The notes: a model not told the origin generated them from the sequence alone. Positions 1 through 12,130 are shown, numbered from the stretch's first letter. The stretch is DNA of 64,000 bases from Callorhinus ursinus (GCF_003265705.1 NW_020313151.1:1-64000); one strand, 5' to 3'. Numbers and translations: made by a program.

Positions 1-254
1 GATGTGTCCGCTGGGATTTTGGCAGGGACTACAGTTTTTCTCTCCCATCAAGCACCACCCAGATCTTTCTTGCGGACATCAAGTGGAGTTCCTGGAGGAA
101 AAGCACACAAGATGATGAGAAACTCCTCGAGGGACTTCCTACTCTTGGTAGCCCACACTTGGCCCTTACCAATTTCTCAAAACTTTCTACATAATCTTCT
201 TAAAGTCTTACATGGCATTCAGGCAGTGTCTGTCCCAGGTAAATAAATGTTCAG
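1..254. other. unassigned sequence
   Basis: No repeat or gene was recognised before the L1 that begins near 255. A short open frame (4-246) has no recognisable domain and may be chance. Confidence 0.4.
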
Positions 255-1608
255 GTCTTCTTGTGTCAGTTAGCCATTTGTATGTCTTCTTCAGAGAAGT
301 GTCTATTCATGTCTTCTGCCCATTTTCTGACTTGATTATTTGTTTTTGGGTGTTGAGTTTGAGAAGTTCTTTATAGATCTTGGAAATCAGTGCTTTGTTT
401 GTAGTGTCATTTGCAAATATCTTCTCCCATTCTGTGGGTTGCCACTTTGTTTTCTTGACTCGTTCCTTTCCTGTGCAGGTTTTTGTCTTGATGAAGACCC
501 AAAAGTTCATTTTTGCTTCTGTTTCACTAGCCTTTGGAGATGTATCTTGAAAGAAGTTGCTGTGGCCTATGTCAAAGAGGTTAGAGCCTATATTCTCCTC
601 TAGAATTTTGATGGATTCCTGTCTCACATTGAGGTCTTTCAACCATTTAGAGTTTATCTTTGTGTATGGTGTAAGAGAATGGTCCAATTTCATTCTTCTG
701 TATGTAGGTGTCCAATTTTCCCAGCACCATTTATTGAAGAGACTGTCTTTTTTCCATTGCATATTTTTTCCTACTTTGTTGAAGATTAGTTGACCGTAGA
801 GTTGAGGGTCCATATCTGGGCTCTCTATTCTGTTCCATTGATCTATCTGTGTGTTTTTGTGCCAGTACCATGCTGTCTTGGTGATCACAGCTTTGTAATA
901 TAGCTTGAAATCAGGCATGGTGATGCCACAGCTTTGTTTTTCTTTTTCAACATTTCCTTGGCGATTTGAGGTCTTTTCTGAGTCCATACATATTTTAGGA
1001 TTGTTTGTTCCAGCTCTTTGAAAAATGCCATCGGTATTTTGTACAGGATGGCATTGAATGTATAGATTGCTCTGGGCATCATAGACATTTTAACAATGTT
1101 TATTCTTCCGATCCACGAACATGGAATGTTTTTCCATCTTTTTGTGTCATCTTCAATTTCTTTCATAAGTGTTCTGTAGTTACTAGAGTATAGATCCTTT
1201 ACCTCTTTGGTTAGGTTTATTCCAATTTATCTTATGGTTTTTGGTGGTATTGTAAATGGAATTGATTCCCTAATTTCTCTTTTTGCAGTTATATTGTTGA
1301 TGTATAGAAAGGCAACTGATTTCTGTGCATTAATTTTGTATCCTGCCACATAACTGATTTACTGTATGAGTTCTGGTAATTTGGGGGTGGAGTCTTTTGG
1401 GTTTTCCACCTAAAGTATCATGTCATCTGTGAAGAGAGTTTGACTTCTTCTTTGCCAATTTGAATAACTTTTATTTATTTTTGTTGTCTGCTGATGCTAG
1501 GACTTCTAGTACTATGTTGAACAATGGTGGTGAGAGTGGGCATCCTTGAACACTACGTCAAAAACTAATGAAGTACTGTATGGTGACTAACATAACATAA
1601 AAAAAAAG
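255..1608 (-). mobile_element. LINE-1 fragment with 5' inversion (twin-primed)
   Basis: From about 255 to 1548 the sequence is antisense L1 ORF2, covering the reverse transcriptase and C-terminal part; broken frames lie on the minus strand at 307-987 and 885-1166. At about 1549 the orientation flips: 1549-1608 is a sense L1 3' end ending in an A-run, matching the reverse complement of the 3' end at 12332-12400. An inverted 5' segment joined to a short sense 3' segment is the known product of twin priming. The frames carry stops and frameshifts, so the copy is dead. A TSD was not resolved. Confidence 0.8.
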
Positions 1609-1611
1609 AAA

Positions 1612-1690
1612 TCAACCCTCCCGGTACCTTGATCTTGGACTTTCAGCCTCCATAACTGTGAAAAGATATATGTATGATGTTTAAGACAAA
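1612..1690 (+). mobile_element. MaLR (MLT1/MST-like) LTR fragment
   Basis: This short stretch matches the 3' part of the MaLR LTR that is more complete at 37185-37546: the block beginning CCTTGATCTTGGACTTTC, followed by the segment that would hold the polyadenylation signal. It is truncated and diverged. Confidence 0.5.
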
Positions 1691-1749
1691 AATTAAAAAA
1701 ATAAAAATGAGCCAAATTGTACCTTCCCCAAGAAAATACTTAGCCGGCA

Positions 1750-2680
1750 AGTAAAAATATGAAAATATGTTTAATCATATGTCATCAAGGAAAAGAAAGT
1801 AAAAACAACAATGTGATACCACTGCACAACTATTAGAATGGCCGAAATCCCTACCACTAGTAAAACCAAATGCTGGCGAAGATGTGGAGCAACAAAAACT
1901 CTCATTCATTGCTGGTGGGAATGAATGATGTTACAGTTTGGAAGACAGCTTGGAAGTTTCTTGCAAAACTAAATAAACCTACTTTGATCATATGATCCAA
2001 CAATCATGCTCTTGGTATTTACCCGAGGCACTGAAAACTTATATCCACACAATAATCTACACATAGATACTTACAGTAGCTTTATTTATATTTGCCAAAA
2101 CTTGGAAGCAAGTGTCCTTTAGCAGGTGAATAGATAAAATTGACACACCCAGATAATGGAATGTTATTCAGTGTTAAAAAGAAATGAGCTATCAAGCCAT
2201 GAAAAGTCGTGGATAAAACTTAAATGCATCTTACTAAATGAAAGAAGCCAATCTGAAAAGTCTGTATCTTGTATGATTCTAATTGTATGACATTCTGGCA
2301 TAGGCAATACTATGGAGAAAATTAAAATATCAGTGTTTTTCAAGGGTTAGGAATGAGGGAGAGATGAATAGCACAGAGGGTTTTTAGGGCAGTAAAACAG
2401 AGGTATGATACCATAATGGGGGATACATGTCATTATACATTTGCCAAAACCTATAGAATGTACAATACCAAGAGTGAACCCTAATGTGTGAATGTACATA
2501 CATGGAATGTAACAAATGTATCATTCTGGTGTGGGATGTTGATAATGGGGGAGGTTATGCATGGACAGGAGGTATATGGGAAATCTCTGTACTTTTCATT
2601 CAATTTTGCTATGAAACTAAAATTTCTCTGAAAAATAAGTTCCATTTTTAAAAACCATATGCCAAGGAGTTTTAACTTCA
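1750..2680 (+). mobile_element. ancient L1 (L1M-type) 3' end
   Basis: The plus strand carries the degraded ORF2 C-terminus, including the region of the cysteine-rich motif (GATGTGGAGCAAC near 1880) and the tract for the 'W..CPSIDEWIK'-like segment, then a 3' UTR. It is far more diverged than the carnivore-specific L1s elsewhere in the window. Confidence 0.65.
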
Positions 2681-2707
2681 TCATGTAGTTGATGGTTAAA
2701 GGATTTT

Positions 2708-2910
2708 TTTAAATAATTTTTTAAGGATTTTTATTTATTTATTGAGAGAGAGAGAATGATGGAGAGAGAGCATGAGAAGGAGGAGGGTCAGAGGGAGAAG
2801 GAGATTCCCTGCTGAGCAGTGAGCCCGATGAAGGACTCAATTCCAGGACTCCAGGATCATGACCTGAGCCGAAGGCAGTCACTCAACCAACTAAGCCACA
2901 CAGGTGTCCA
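2708..2910 (-). mobile_element. SINEC (Can-SINE), full
   Basis: On the minus strand it reads tRNA-related head, CT-rich body and A-rich tail. A perfect 16-bp TSD, ATGGTTAAAGGATTTT, flanks it at 2692-2707 and 2911-2926. Can-SINEs are carnivore-specific and are mobilised by L1 machinery. Confidence 0.95.
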
Positions 2911-2926
2911 ATGGTTAAAGGATTTT

Positions 2927-5282
2927 GACAGAAGTACATTTTTAGAAGATAACTACCCTCTCACCTAGTTAGTGGGTATTATAAACTGCTGCATTTCTCG
3001 CTGCTAAAAAGTTTCTCTTAGGAATTCTTTAAATGTTTCATGATGAAGTATCCATGTCCCTTTCTGGGACACTGGGATGTTATCTAATCCTCTCTCTTAG
3101 CATAATTACTCAAGCTGGTATTAAAAATAAACCTACTAAATAGGAACTTATATTTAGGAGCCATGAAGATGTTATTCCCCAGGCACAAATAAATGTTGTC
3201 AACTAGATCATCAAGGTGAGTAATAAAAAATAAGCTGCAAATTTTGTTAATGTTTCTCAAGTTGAATGTTGTTTTCTAATGCACTATGACCCAGTACTGT
3301 TAACATTGTCTGTTACTGAGTCGTTTAGCCAATATATTCAGTTTTTAGATGAACTGAAATAAAAGTGTCTTTCAACCAGAAACTACTTTACTGCATCTAC
3401 TTTAACTTTGTCATGACTACTTTCATTCTCATTTCCTGAGCATGTATTAGAGAGTACTTCATATGAACATTTTCACTATGATTCAATTTGAGTGATGGTG
3501 CCATGTGATATGGGTGTGATCTCAGTAGTGGATTTATTTTGGGATGGCAAAGGAATGTGAGCATGACCAGAGTGTATGGGAACAGAGAATTGATTTTCCA
3601 GTGTTAAAGAAACTGCTGTGGAACATGCAGATTAGATGGATTATAAAGACTATAGGGGAGACTCCACCTGCTCATGTGAAGGCATATTTGGAAACTGATC
3701 ACCCAGGAGAAATTTATCTCATTTCATTTTGGCTCTATTCATAGTTGACATGGGCCTTTAACTGTGAGATCTTTGTGCAATGAAAAATATATATATATTG
3801 GTAAGTGGTAGTGATACTGCTGGACATCTGGGAATCTTCTAAGAATGAAAAACCTTTTAAATATACAACTTAGTGATAGCGGAAAGGCATTTCTTAAAAG
3901 AGCAGTAGTGATAGTGATATGTATTGTCTATTTCAAGGTTATTGTAAAATGTGAGGTATAAAACAGCACTGTGAGCAAAGAAAGACAATAATCAGTTACA
4001 GACATGGGATTAGTTACTGAAGATGAACTGAGATGTCCAATTCAAACTAAGAAATATCAGAAGTCAGTGAGTCAACCATGGGATGCATTTGCTATCTGTA
4101 CAATCTAAATGTCATGGACAAAGTGCTGAGAGACAAAACAAGGCTTAAATGAGGACAACCTGCTTACGTGGGACCAGTTTAAGATTAAGAACACTGATTT
4201 CATGGTACCAGACATTAGTGCATGAGCCCCTGATGGAAAAGCAGGTGTGAGGGAATGACTGAAAATTCAGGGGGCCTTAACCAGACATTTACCTTATCTT
4301 CTCATGGGTTGAGTCTGCCATCCATGCCTGCAAATACCAAGTGCTTGTCTCTGGATGAGATTATGGCAACACCTGAGGCCATGTCTATTTGAATGGGTGC
4401 ATGTGACATTTCAATGTGGGTTATGACATTTGGGTATGTGTGTTTCCCCATCTGCAGTAGGATGAGAGGCAGGTGAAAGTGCGGAGTTATCGGTAAGAAT
4501 CAGACAGTATGGGACTAGTATTTGTCCAGAGGACAAAACAACATCTTCCTCCTACCCAACACTGCCACTCTGCCCTCTCCTGGGGCTTTCTCTAAATGAG
4601 GCACAGACACAAGGGCTTGGAATATTGTTCACTGGGCTAGTTCCCCGTACCCCTCCCTTTAGAGCCTTCTAGTCGATTTGGGTTGAAGCACAGGCGTGGG
4701 CTCAAGAATGAAGCAGAATTCCTTTGACTCATTCTGCATCTTACCACCACTGACCCCTAAAGTGCCAGGATGAGGACTCAGCCCCAAATCTCCAGTGAGA
4801 AGAAAGGAAGAGAGAGTGATGTGGCAGCACCCAGCCTTCACAGGTGGGCACTGGCTCAGCTTACCGCTTAGTATTATAAGAGAGAACATGGGTGTGTCTT
4901 ACATGCATGTGTGTCACCTCACAGTATGCAGTGGTACTGGGCTCAAAGTGCTCCAGAATCTGGCCCATCACATGAGTCTTCCCTCTGAGAGAGGGGTGAG
5001 GAAGGGGCTTGGGATCAGGGCCTTTCCCTGTACTGAGGAGTAGAAACAGAAGCCTGACCCTATTCCCTGAGAGCTAGAACCATGGATAGAGACTGATTTG
5101 GTCAAAGAAAAAGGAGGTCATGTGTAAAAACTGGTTTTGCTGTTGCAACCTCAAACGTACCAGTTCTGGAAACTGTTAAAATGTGGGCTTGTTGAGAAAA
5201 ACAAATCGGAATTCACAAAAGTGAATTTTCATTAGAAAATAAAGAAGCAATAAAATATAGTATGTAATTGCTGATGATTTTA
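2927..5282. other. unique-looking sequence
   Basis: About 2.3 kb without a repeat I can name. The small open frames at 3544-3744, 4659-4889 and 4795-5043 have no recognisable domain, no codon pattern and no splice context, so I do not call a gene. Confidence 0.5.
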
Positions 5283-5691
5283 ACTTTTATTTTATTTTTG
5301 GTTTCAGGCATAGAATTTAGTGATTCATCACTTACATACAACACCCAGTGCTCATCACAAGAAGTGCCCTCCTTAATACCCATCACCTATTTAATACATC
5401 CCCCTGCCGACCTCTCCTCCGGTAACCCTCAGTTTGTTCTCTATAGTTAAAAGTCCTTTTCTGGTTTGCCTTTCTCTTTTCTTTTTTCCCCCTATGTTCA
5501 TCAGTTTTGTTTCTTAAATTCCACATATAAGTGAAATCATATAGTATTTGTCTTTCTCTGCCTTATTTCACTTAGCATAATAATCTCTAGCTCCATCCAT
5601 GTTGTTGCAAATGGCAAGATTTCATTCTTTTTTTATGACTAATATTCCATTCCATATATATCCAACCATGGATAGATAGGCAGATAGATGC

Positions 5692-5728
<37 letters not shown>

Positions 5729-5766
5729 CAGATAGATCGATCCATAGATCTATCTATCTATCTATC

Positions 5767-5813
<47 letters not shown>

Positions 5814-6225
5814 CCATAGATATGTATCTATCTCTATATGTCCATATATAGCTAGAGATAGATATATGGGTAGATAGATGGATATATGGATATATTTTTG
5901 GATATATTTATAGATATATGGATATATATATATATAGAGAGAGATCCATATATCTATCTCTATATATGGATATACATATATAGCTATCTATCCATGTGAT
6001 AAATATATGTCACGTCTTCTTTATCCATTCATCAGTTGATGGACATTTGGGCTCTTTCCATAATTTGGCTATTGTTGATAGTGCTGCTATAACATTGGGG
6101 TGCATGTATCCCTTTGAAATAGCATTTTTGAAAAAAAATGAAACAGCATTTTTGTGTCCTTTGTGTAAATACCTAGTACTGCAATTGCTGGATCAGAATA
6201 TCATAAGTATTGTATACCAGTCAAC
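5283..6225 (-). mobile_element. 5'-truncated L1 split by a microsatellite
   Basis: Antisense L1 3' UTR and ORF2 C-terminus run from 5283 to about 5670 and resume from about 5995 to 6197-6225. The gap is the complex microsatellite at 5672-5995, which sits at the ORF2 site where other copies read ATTCCATTGTGTATATATACC. Frames are broken. Confidence 0.8.
5672..5995. repeat. complex microsatellite (GATA/TATC, TA, GA)
   Basis: About 320 bp of GATA repeats, then the complementary TATC/CTAT repeats, (TA)n, (GA)n, and degenerate ATAGATATGG-type units. GATA followed by its inverse gives a hairpin-capable inverted repeat centred near 5740. It replaces the short TATATA tract of the host L1. Confidence 0.95.
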
Positions 6226-6229
6226 ATCT

Positions 6230-6610
6230 GTTCAGAATGTGGCTCTTGATGAGGCTTTGGACTTCTCGTTGCTGATACTTGCAATAGCAGTTTTTGTATG
6301 GGCAGACCATGTGGCCCCTCTCCTCCCTGGTCTCAGTGCCAGTTGGTTGCCATGGCATCAGGAAGATGGCTTAGCTGGGTCAGCTTCAAGCTTCCTTGGC
6401 AGGAGTCCAGTGCACAGGGTCACTCTTCAGGAAACTGCCACTCTCCTTCTCAGTAGCATGCTTATTCTGCTGCAGAAAGACCCATGGAAGGAACAGACCC
6501 AGAAGTTCATTGACTGGCTCTTCAGAATCATGGAAAGAGTCCTGAAGAAGGCCTTGCTGCAAAATCCAGGGATCTTTTAAAAGCCACCTTGCTATCCTTG
6601 AGAGTGCTCT
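6230..6610 (+). pseudogene. possible coding-derived remnant, unidentified
   Basis: An open frame continues on the plus strand from the L1 edge to a stop at 6578-6580. The non-L1 part, about 115 codons, has a protein-like composition: hydrophobic stretch LLILAIAVFVW, then a segment containing KDPWKEQTQKFIDWLF and MERVLKKALLQ. The next frame stays gene-like for a short distance beyond the stop (SHLAILESALKV). No family was recognised. It could be a processed pseudogene or exon remnant, or a chance open frame in unique DNA. No start codon belongs to it. Confidence 0.3.
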
Positions 6611-6984
6611 CAAAGTTTAAGAAGAAAGCTGTATGGACCAGAGTGTATGGTTGGTGAAGTTTTGTGGTAGCCAGCAGCATTCTCAGTTGGGTGAGGAAAA
6701 CCATAGAAATGGAAGAAGTTTTTCAGAATTCATGTCTGGGAATGCCGAGACATGATGCAGAGAGTTAAGGGTCATGAAAATGTGGACACATAACTGACAG
6801 CTTGACACATGCATGCCAGGAGAAGGGGGCATTGCTTCTGTGCCCAGGCCAGTTGAGACTGAAATGAGAGCTTGAATTTTCTTTTGTTTGTCTGAAGTTC
6901 AATCTTAAGATTTTCCTTGTGAAAATTTGACTACATTATCTTATCCCCCATAAATTCTAGTAAAATAATCTTGTGAATTAAAAA

Positions 6985-7658
6985 TAAGACAAATACCATA
7001 TGTTTCACTCATATGTGGAATTTAAAAAACAAAAGAAATGATCATAGGGGGAAAAAGAGAGAGGCAAACCAAGAAACAGACTCTAACTATAGAGAACAAA
7101 CTGATGGTTACCAGAGGGGAGCTGACTGGGGAATGAGTTAAATAGGTGATCACTTTCTCTCTTTGTCACTATGAGTCAGTAAGAGTTTTGCTCCTTCCCT
7201 GTGGTTTTTGTGGGGCCAGAAGAGAGAAGGGAGGACATGAACATGGTCAGCCTGCTACCCTTAACCACAGGTTCCCTTGGCCTTTATAGAGCCAAGTGCT
7301 CCATGGCTGCTAGTTACAAATCTCCCTAGTTCTATGACTGGTTGGGCAAACGTCTTTCTTCAGACTGTCAAAGGTATTATGGATGAAATAATACCACAAA
7401 GGATACTGTGAATGATATTTCCTAATTACTGTGTGGGTTTTGACATAATCCCAGTAATTCTGTGTTAGTAGAATAAAATGTTGTCCTGAACAACAACAAA
7501 ATAGGTGATGGGGATTAAGGAGTGCACTTGTGAGGAGCACCGGGTGTTGTATGGAAGTGTTGAATCACTAAATTGTACACCTGAAACTAATATTACACTG
7601 TATGTTAACTGAAATTTAAAGAAAAACTTGATAAATAAATACTTATAAAATAAAATAA
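6985..7658 (+). mobile_element. L1 3' UTR fragment with nested insert
   Basis: Sense L1 3'-terminal sequence occupies 6985-7150 and 7499-7658, ending in an AT-rich tail. It is interrupted by a 348-bp insert (7151-7498) that duplicated 11 bp of the L1 target. Confidence 0.8.
7151..7498 (+). mobile_element. retrocopy-like insertion (source mRNA unknown)
   Basis: A non-L1, non-SINE segment flanked by an 11-bp direct repeat, AAATAGGTGAT (7140-7150 and 7499-7509). It carries AATAAA at 7472-7477 and ends about 20 bp later in an A-rich tail (ACAACAACAAA). TSD, polyadenylation signal and A-rich end are the marks of an L1-mobilised mRNA fragment. No reading frame was recognised, so a 3' UTR source is likely. 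Confidence 0.7.
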
Positions 7659-8068
7659 AATGCTATCAAACAGCATTGCATGCTACAAAGAAATCATTCA
7701 CAAAAGGAGAAACCAATCAATGCCACAAACTTCATTGTTGTCTTATTTGAAGAAATGGCCACAACCACTCAACCTTCAGCAACCACCAACACTCTGATCA
7801 GTCAGCAGCCATCAACATTGAGGCAAAACCCTCCATGAACAAAAGTTTATAAGTTACATAATGTTAGCAATAAAGTATTTTTAAATTAAGGTATGTACAT
7901 TGTTTTTTTAGACATAATGCTATTGTATGCTTAATAGATTATAGTATAGCGTAAACATAAATTTTATATGCACTGGGAACCCCATAAATTCATTTGGCTC
8001 ACTTCATTGCAATTGCTTTATTGAGGTGGTCTGGAACCAAACCCACAATATATCCAAGGTATGCCTGT
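7659..8068 (+). mobile_element. Tigger1-type DNA transposon, 3' end
   Basis: The 5' part is the degenerate C-terminus of the pogo-type transposase (motifs like QTSLLSYLKKWPQP, broken afterwards). After it come the Tigger 3' non-coding region and the terminal inverted repeat around 8040-8068, reading GGTCTGGAACCAAACCC and ending near TATGCCTG. Such elements are old in mammals. The copy is 5'-truncated and abuts the L1 tail. Confidence 0.8.
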
Positions 8069-8506
8069 ATCTTTATGGCCTCTGAATATTCCACCTTGGG
8101 AAAATTGGATGCACTCCAATCATGGAGGAATTTATAAAAATTTCCCAAGTTGAGAATCTTCTGGTCTGATCCTCCTATTGTAATGAGAATTTCCCCAGGT
8201 ACTGTGGGTTTGACGCTGTGACTCTAATCTTTCATGTTTTCTTTGGTGCTCCTCAAGCTTTTTGAAAGGTATCAGGGTACAAAGTTTGCATTAAGGGGTC
8301 AAGCAGGAGATAGCTGTTCTCTGAAGAACAGTGTGTGTAATGAGTAAATAGTAAGTCCACCTCCCCAACCCTTTCCCTCTAAATGCTCACTGCTTCCAGA
8401 ATAATCTAAGCTACTTTTTTTTTTATCTCCTAATCCAATGACAGGAGTGGTACCAGTGCTGCCTCAGGATATCAGATGCCTTTGTTTTTGGTGGCCTATT
8501 TTTCTG
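8069..8506. other. unique-looking sequence
   Basis: No gene or repeat recognised. Confidence 0.4.
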
Positions 8507-8519
8507 CATCTGTGAATTT

Positions 8520-8742
8520 TTTTTTATTTAAATTCAATTAGCCAACATCTAGTAATCATTAGTTTCAGATGTAGAGTTCAGTAATTCAGCTGTATATAAC
8601 ACCTAGTACTCATTACACCCCATGCCCTCCTTAATGCCCGTCACTCTGTTACCCCATCACCCCCTCCTCCCCTCCAGCAACCCTCAGTTTGTTTCTTATA
8701 ATTAAGAGTCTTTCATGGTTTGTCTCCCTCTCTGATTTCTTC
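8520..8742 (-). mobile_element. short L1 3' end
   Basis: A 223-bp, heavily 5'-truncated antisense L1 3' UTR starting with a T-run. A perfect 13-bp TSD, CATCTGTGAATTT, lies at 8507-8519 and 8743-8755. Confidence 0.95.
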
Positions 8743-8755
8743 CATCTGTGAATTT

Positions 8756-10318
8756 AATGCTTGGGTTTTTAATCCCAGTACAGGGACAGGAAAACACTAA
8801 AAAGGAACAAGAAGAATTTAGGTTTAGCAAGTGAAAGCTAGAAAAAGATTTTTTCACAGCACTCTGAAAATAATACTGCTGCCTTGTTTTCTTTTGTTTT
8901 GCTGTTTTCAGAGTAGAGGTGACTGACATATTTCAGTCAGTTCCTGAAGTCAACATGAACAATCTGACCCCCCTCCAAATAAGCCAAGGGAGAATATAAC
9001 AATTCTGTAATGTTCATATGGAGTACAAGTGGACAATCTAATCCAGATTTCTGATCAGCTCACATATTTGTGGCTGAAACTTCTATTATCCTCCTTAAAC
9101 TCCAGCCCATTCCATTCTGGAATTACCATTGCCATTGCCAAGGTCAGTGACCTTTGGTGCAACCAGATTCATATCAATGTCCAGTAGGCCCTTTGAGATG
9201 TTTAGTTTTTCATGGTCAGTACTTACTAAGCCATCCATGGTCAGGCAGAGGGTTATATGTTTAGTTCCAGTTTATGGACTGTGCAAGGTACACAGGGAAC
9301 TTCACAACTTGAGTAGGGCAACATTCTGCAATATTAACTGACTTTTCCTTCCATATTTCCTTGTACTCCTCTACATTGCACTATAAAATCAGTTGGTCAG
9401 TCAACCATTCACTGCCTCAAAGGAAGCAGAAAAGATAGGTACTTCTGCCTTCCCTCACATTAGAAGGTTGACTATGAGCCAATGAAGCCTAAGTATAGCC
9501 TCTTCTTTAGCACAATCACACTCTATGAACTCAAAGATTGCTTCCCTTACAGCAGAAATTAAATAACCTTTCCCTGAGAGAGAATGGCACAAAATTTTTA
9601 GATCTTATTTTGTTTCTAAAACCGTCTACAGCAAAAAGCAAAAAAAAAAAAATATATGTCTCAAGTCCATTTGGACATTGAATTCTTGCTTCTCAATAGA
9701 ATGATGACTGAGATTTGGGAAACTATTGATAGAAGCTCATCTATCACTTAGTAACTGACCCCTGACATGCACCTACAGTATAAATAACTATAAAACTGTA
9801 CAAAATTCATTAGGTGACTGTTTGGGGGCATTGGACAGCAGAAGGCGCAGAATTACAATCCTTGAGAGAAGGAAATTATGAGATGAAACCACTGATTCCC
9901 ACAGCATGCTGCCAGGGGCATGTTCCAGATGGTGGCGTATGGAATTGGAACCTAAATGAGCACAGATGCTTTGATGAGTTTAGGAGATTTGGGTTTGCAG
10001 CTGCTGAAGCACTTCAAATTTGCAGGTTTTATCTGGAGAGAGGGGAGCTCTTGTCTGAGGCTGAAGGCAAGACTCGATGAAGCCTATGATGGAGCTGGTG
10101 CTGCGGGAGGAATGCAGAAAACTTGCTCAACATTTTAGGTATTCAGTTCAGATGACAGATAGGCCAGGTGTTAGGGATAAAGTACTCTGTCCTAGAACCA
10201 AATTCGAAACTGATACTTACCCACCCTCAGAAAAAATGAAAGCAAGCCAGACAGGCCCAAGGTTCCAGTAGTAATTTAACTAGCTGCCAGAAGAAAACTG
10301 AACAAACTTTATGGAATA
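8756..10318. other. unique-looking sequence
   Basis: About 1.5 kb with no recognised gene. Small overlapping open frames at 9814-10271 show no family motif. A short A-run lies near 9640. Confidence 0.45.
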
Positions 10319-10333
10319 TGACAAAGTCTAAAT

Positions 10334-10514
10334 ATTTTTTAAAGATTTTATTTTTTTATTTGAGAGGAAGCGAGAGAGAGAGTGTGATAACGGCAGAGGG
10401 AGAAGCAGACTCCCTGCTGAGCAGGGAGCCTGAAGCGAGTCTCCATCCCAGGACCCTAAGATCATGACCTGAGCTGAAGGCAGACGCTTAAACAACTGAG
10501 CCACCCAGGTGCCC
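10334..10514 (-). mobile_element. SINEC (Can-SINE)
   Basis: A minus-strand Can-SINE with a perfect 15-bp TSD, TGACAAAGTCTAAAT, at 10319-10333 and 10515-10529. Confidence 0.95.
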
Positions 10515-10754
10515 TGACAAAGTCTAAATTTTAAGCAATATATTATTCATAATGTTCTGCACAAAACAAAATATTTCTAGACATACCAAGAAGCAGGAAA
10601 GAGTGAACACAAAATCAAGAAAAACATCAATTTATCTCAAGATGCATAAGCTGTTAGAATTAGCAGAAAAATTGAAAAAAATGCCCAAGTCCCCCTCTTC
10701 TACTGCCCTCACTACCACAACCATCCCCACTGATCTGGGTGAATCTATGAGGTT

Positions 10755-10845
10755 TGTTTAATAACTTGCTCAAGGTTACACAGCCAGTGTTGGAACAAGG
10801 ATTTGAACCCAGAGATTTTTTCCCACTGTGAGGTTGGTCTACTGA
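10755..10845 (-). mobile_element. MIR fragment
   Basis: Reads AACTTGCTCAAGGTTACACA then GGATTTGAACCCAG, which is the reverse complement of the MIR core and its tRNA-derived B-box side. Confidence 0.75.
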
Positions 10846-11884
10846 TTATTAGTGATTATTACTATTAGTGATCATTTTTAATGTACAAACCTCTTCCATG
10901 CTTTGGAATTTTCAAAATAAATTAAAAAATGAATAAGAAAATTTAAAAAATTTGAAAAGGAATTTTCAAAAGAGTTTCCTCATTTTACATGATATTGAAT
11001 GAAATAATAATAGACTAAAATTTATTTTACATAAATATTTTATAAGTTTATTTTTAGTGCAATCCTATAAAGAGAAAGAGAAAGAGAGAGAGAATGGATA
11101 TGTGGTTTAGGGAGACCCCCTTTCTTTTCAGTGTTATTTGTCCCTTTGCCTCTATTTTTTTTCCAGTGAGCCTGAAATGAAGACGTTGAGTTCAGACTCT
11201 TGCCTGGTGAGGGGGCCCTGAGGATTTCTGACATGAATACTGGCTTCAAATGACTGCCATGACCTGGTGCAGATTGGCACTGTGGTCCATGCATCACCCC
11301 ATGTGTGGACTTACATGCTCTGTTTTACAGGTCTTTATTATGTGGAAACATCCCCCAAATATAGAGGACACAAGATAGGACCACACCAGTGGCAACTGTA
11401 ATGTATCAAACAAAAGAGCCTATACCCAGCTCATTCATCTTGATACACATCACCTTAATTTCCAGCAAAATCTGCTGTCTCCAGCACCAGGCAGTGACTC
11501 AGTAGTACCTACAATGCCATACTAATGAAGCTTAAAAAATCAAAAGCTTTTACAAAATATCTAAGTGCAACTTCTCCTGCAAATTAATGTCCTTTCAGGA
11601 GGACTCTGTGAAAAATGTAATATGCACACCTTGATCCCTCAAAGGAAATTTATAAGATGAACACCCTCTCCAAATCTCCTTACAAGAAATGAAAGGGAAA
11701 TATGGTAGGGGAACCATGAGAATCACTAGACCAGCCCCACTGCCCTTTGACACTCCCCACTTCCCCACGTTAACAACAACTCTTCCCTGCAAGGGCCTTC
11801 CAGGAATCAGGGTGACTATGGTGAAGAAAGGAGCACTGATCTGAGAAGTGATGATCACCAGTAACATAAACAGTGGTTATAACA
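10846..11884. other. unique-looking sequence
   Basis: About 1 kb with no recognised gene or repeat other than a short purine-rich (GA) tract near 11070-11095. Confidence 0.45.
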
Positions 11885-12130
11885 ATAACTAACATTTATT
11901 GACAACGTACTACATTCCAGGTGTTTTGGTAGGGGTTTTGCATCAACACTTTCCCTTGACTCTCCCAACCACACTGTGAGTTAGGTTATTACTGAAATTC
12001 ACAGAGGAAGCACCTGGAATTGAAAAAACAAAAGCAATTCTTTTAAGATCCCATGGCTGGGACATGGGGCACCTAGGATTTGGACCCAAACCTCTTTGCA
12101 GCACCCTGATTCTTAATGCTATGCCAGTGT
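11885..12130 (-). mobile_element. MIR, nearly full
   Basis: In reverse-complement order it shows the MIR 3' end (AACTAACATTTATTGA), the middle region and the head (GGATTTGGACCCAAAC). It is diverged, as expected for this old family. Confidence 0.7.

Noticed and set aside
3544..3744. 66-codon plus frame in unique DNA
   Set aside because: No motif, start context or splice sites; the length is expected by chance.
5672..5995. CRISPR-like or satellite array
   Set aside because: Simple 2-4 bp repeats of microsatellite type inside an L1; no spacers or longer unit.
9814..10271. Overlapping plus frames that might be an exon
   Set aside because: Frames overlap in different phases without a consistent coding signal or clear splice sites.
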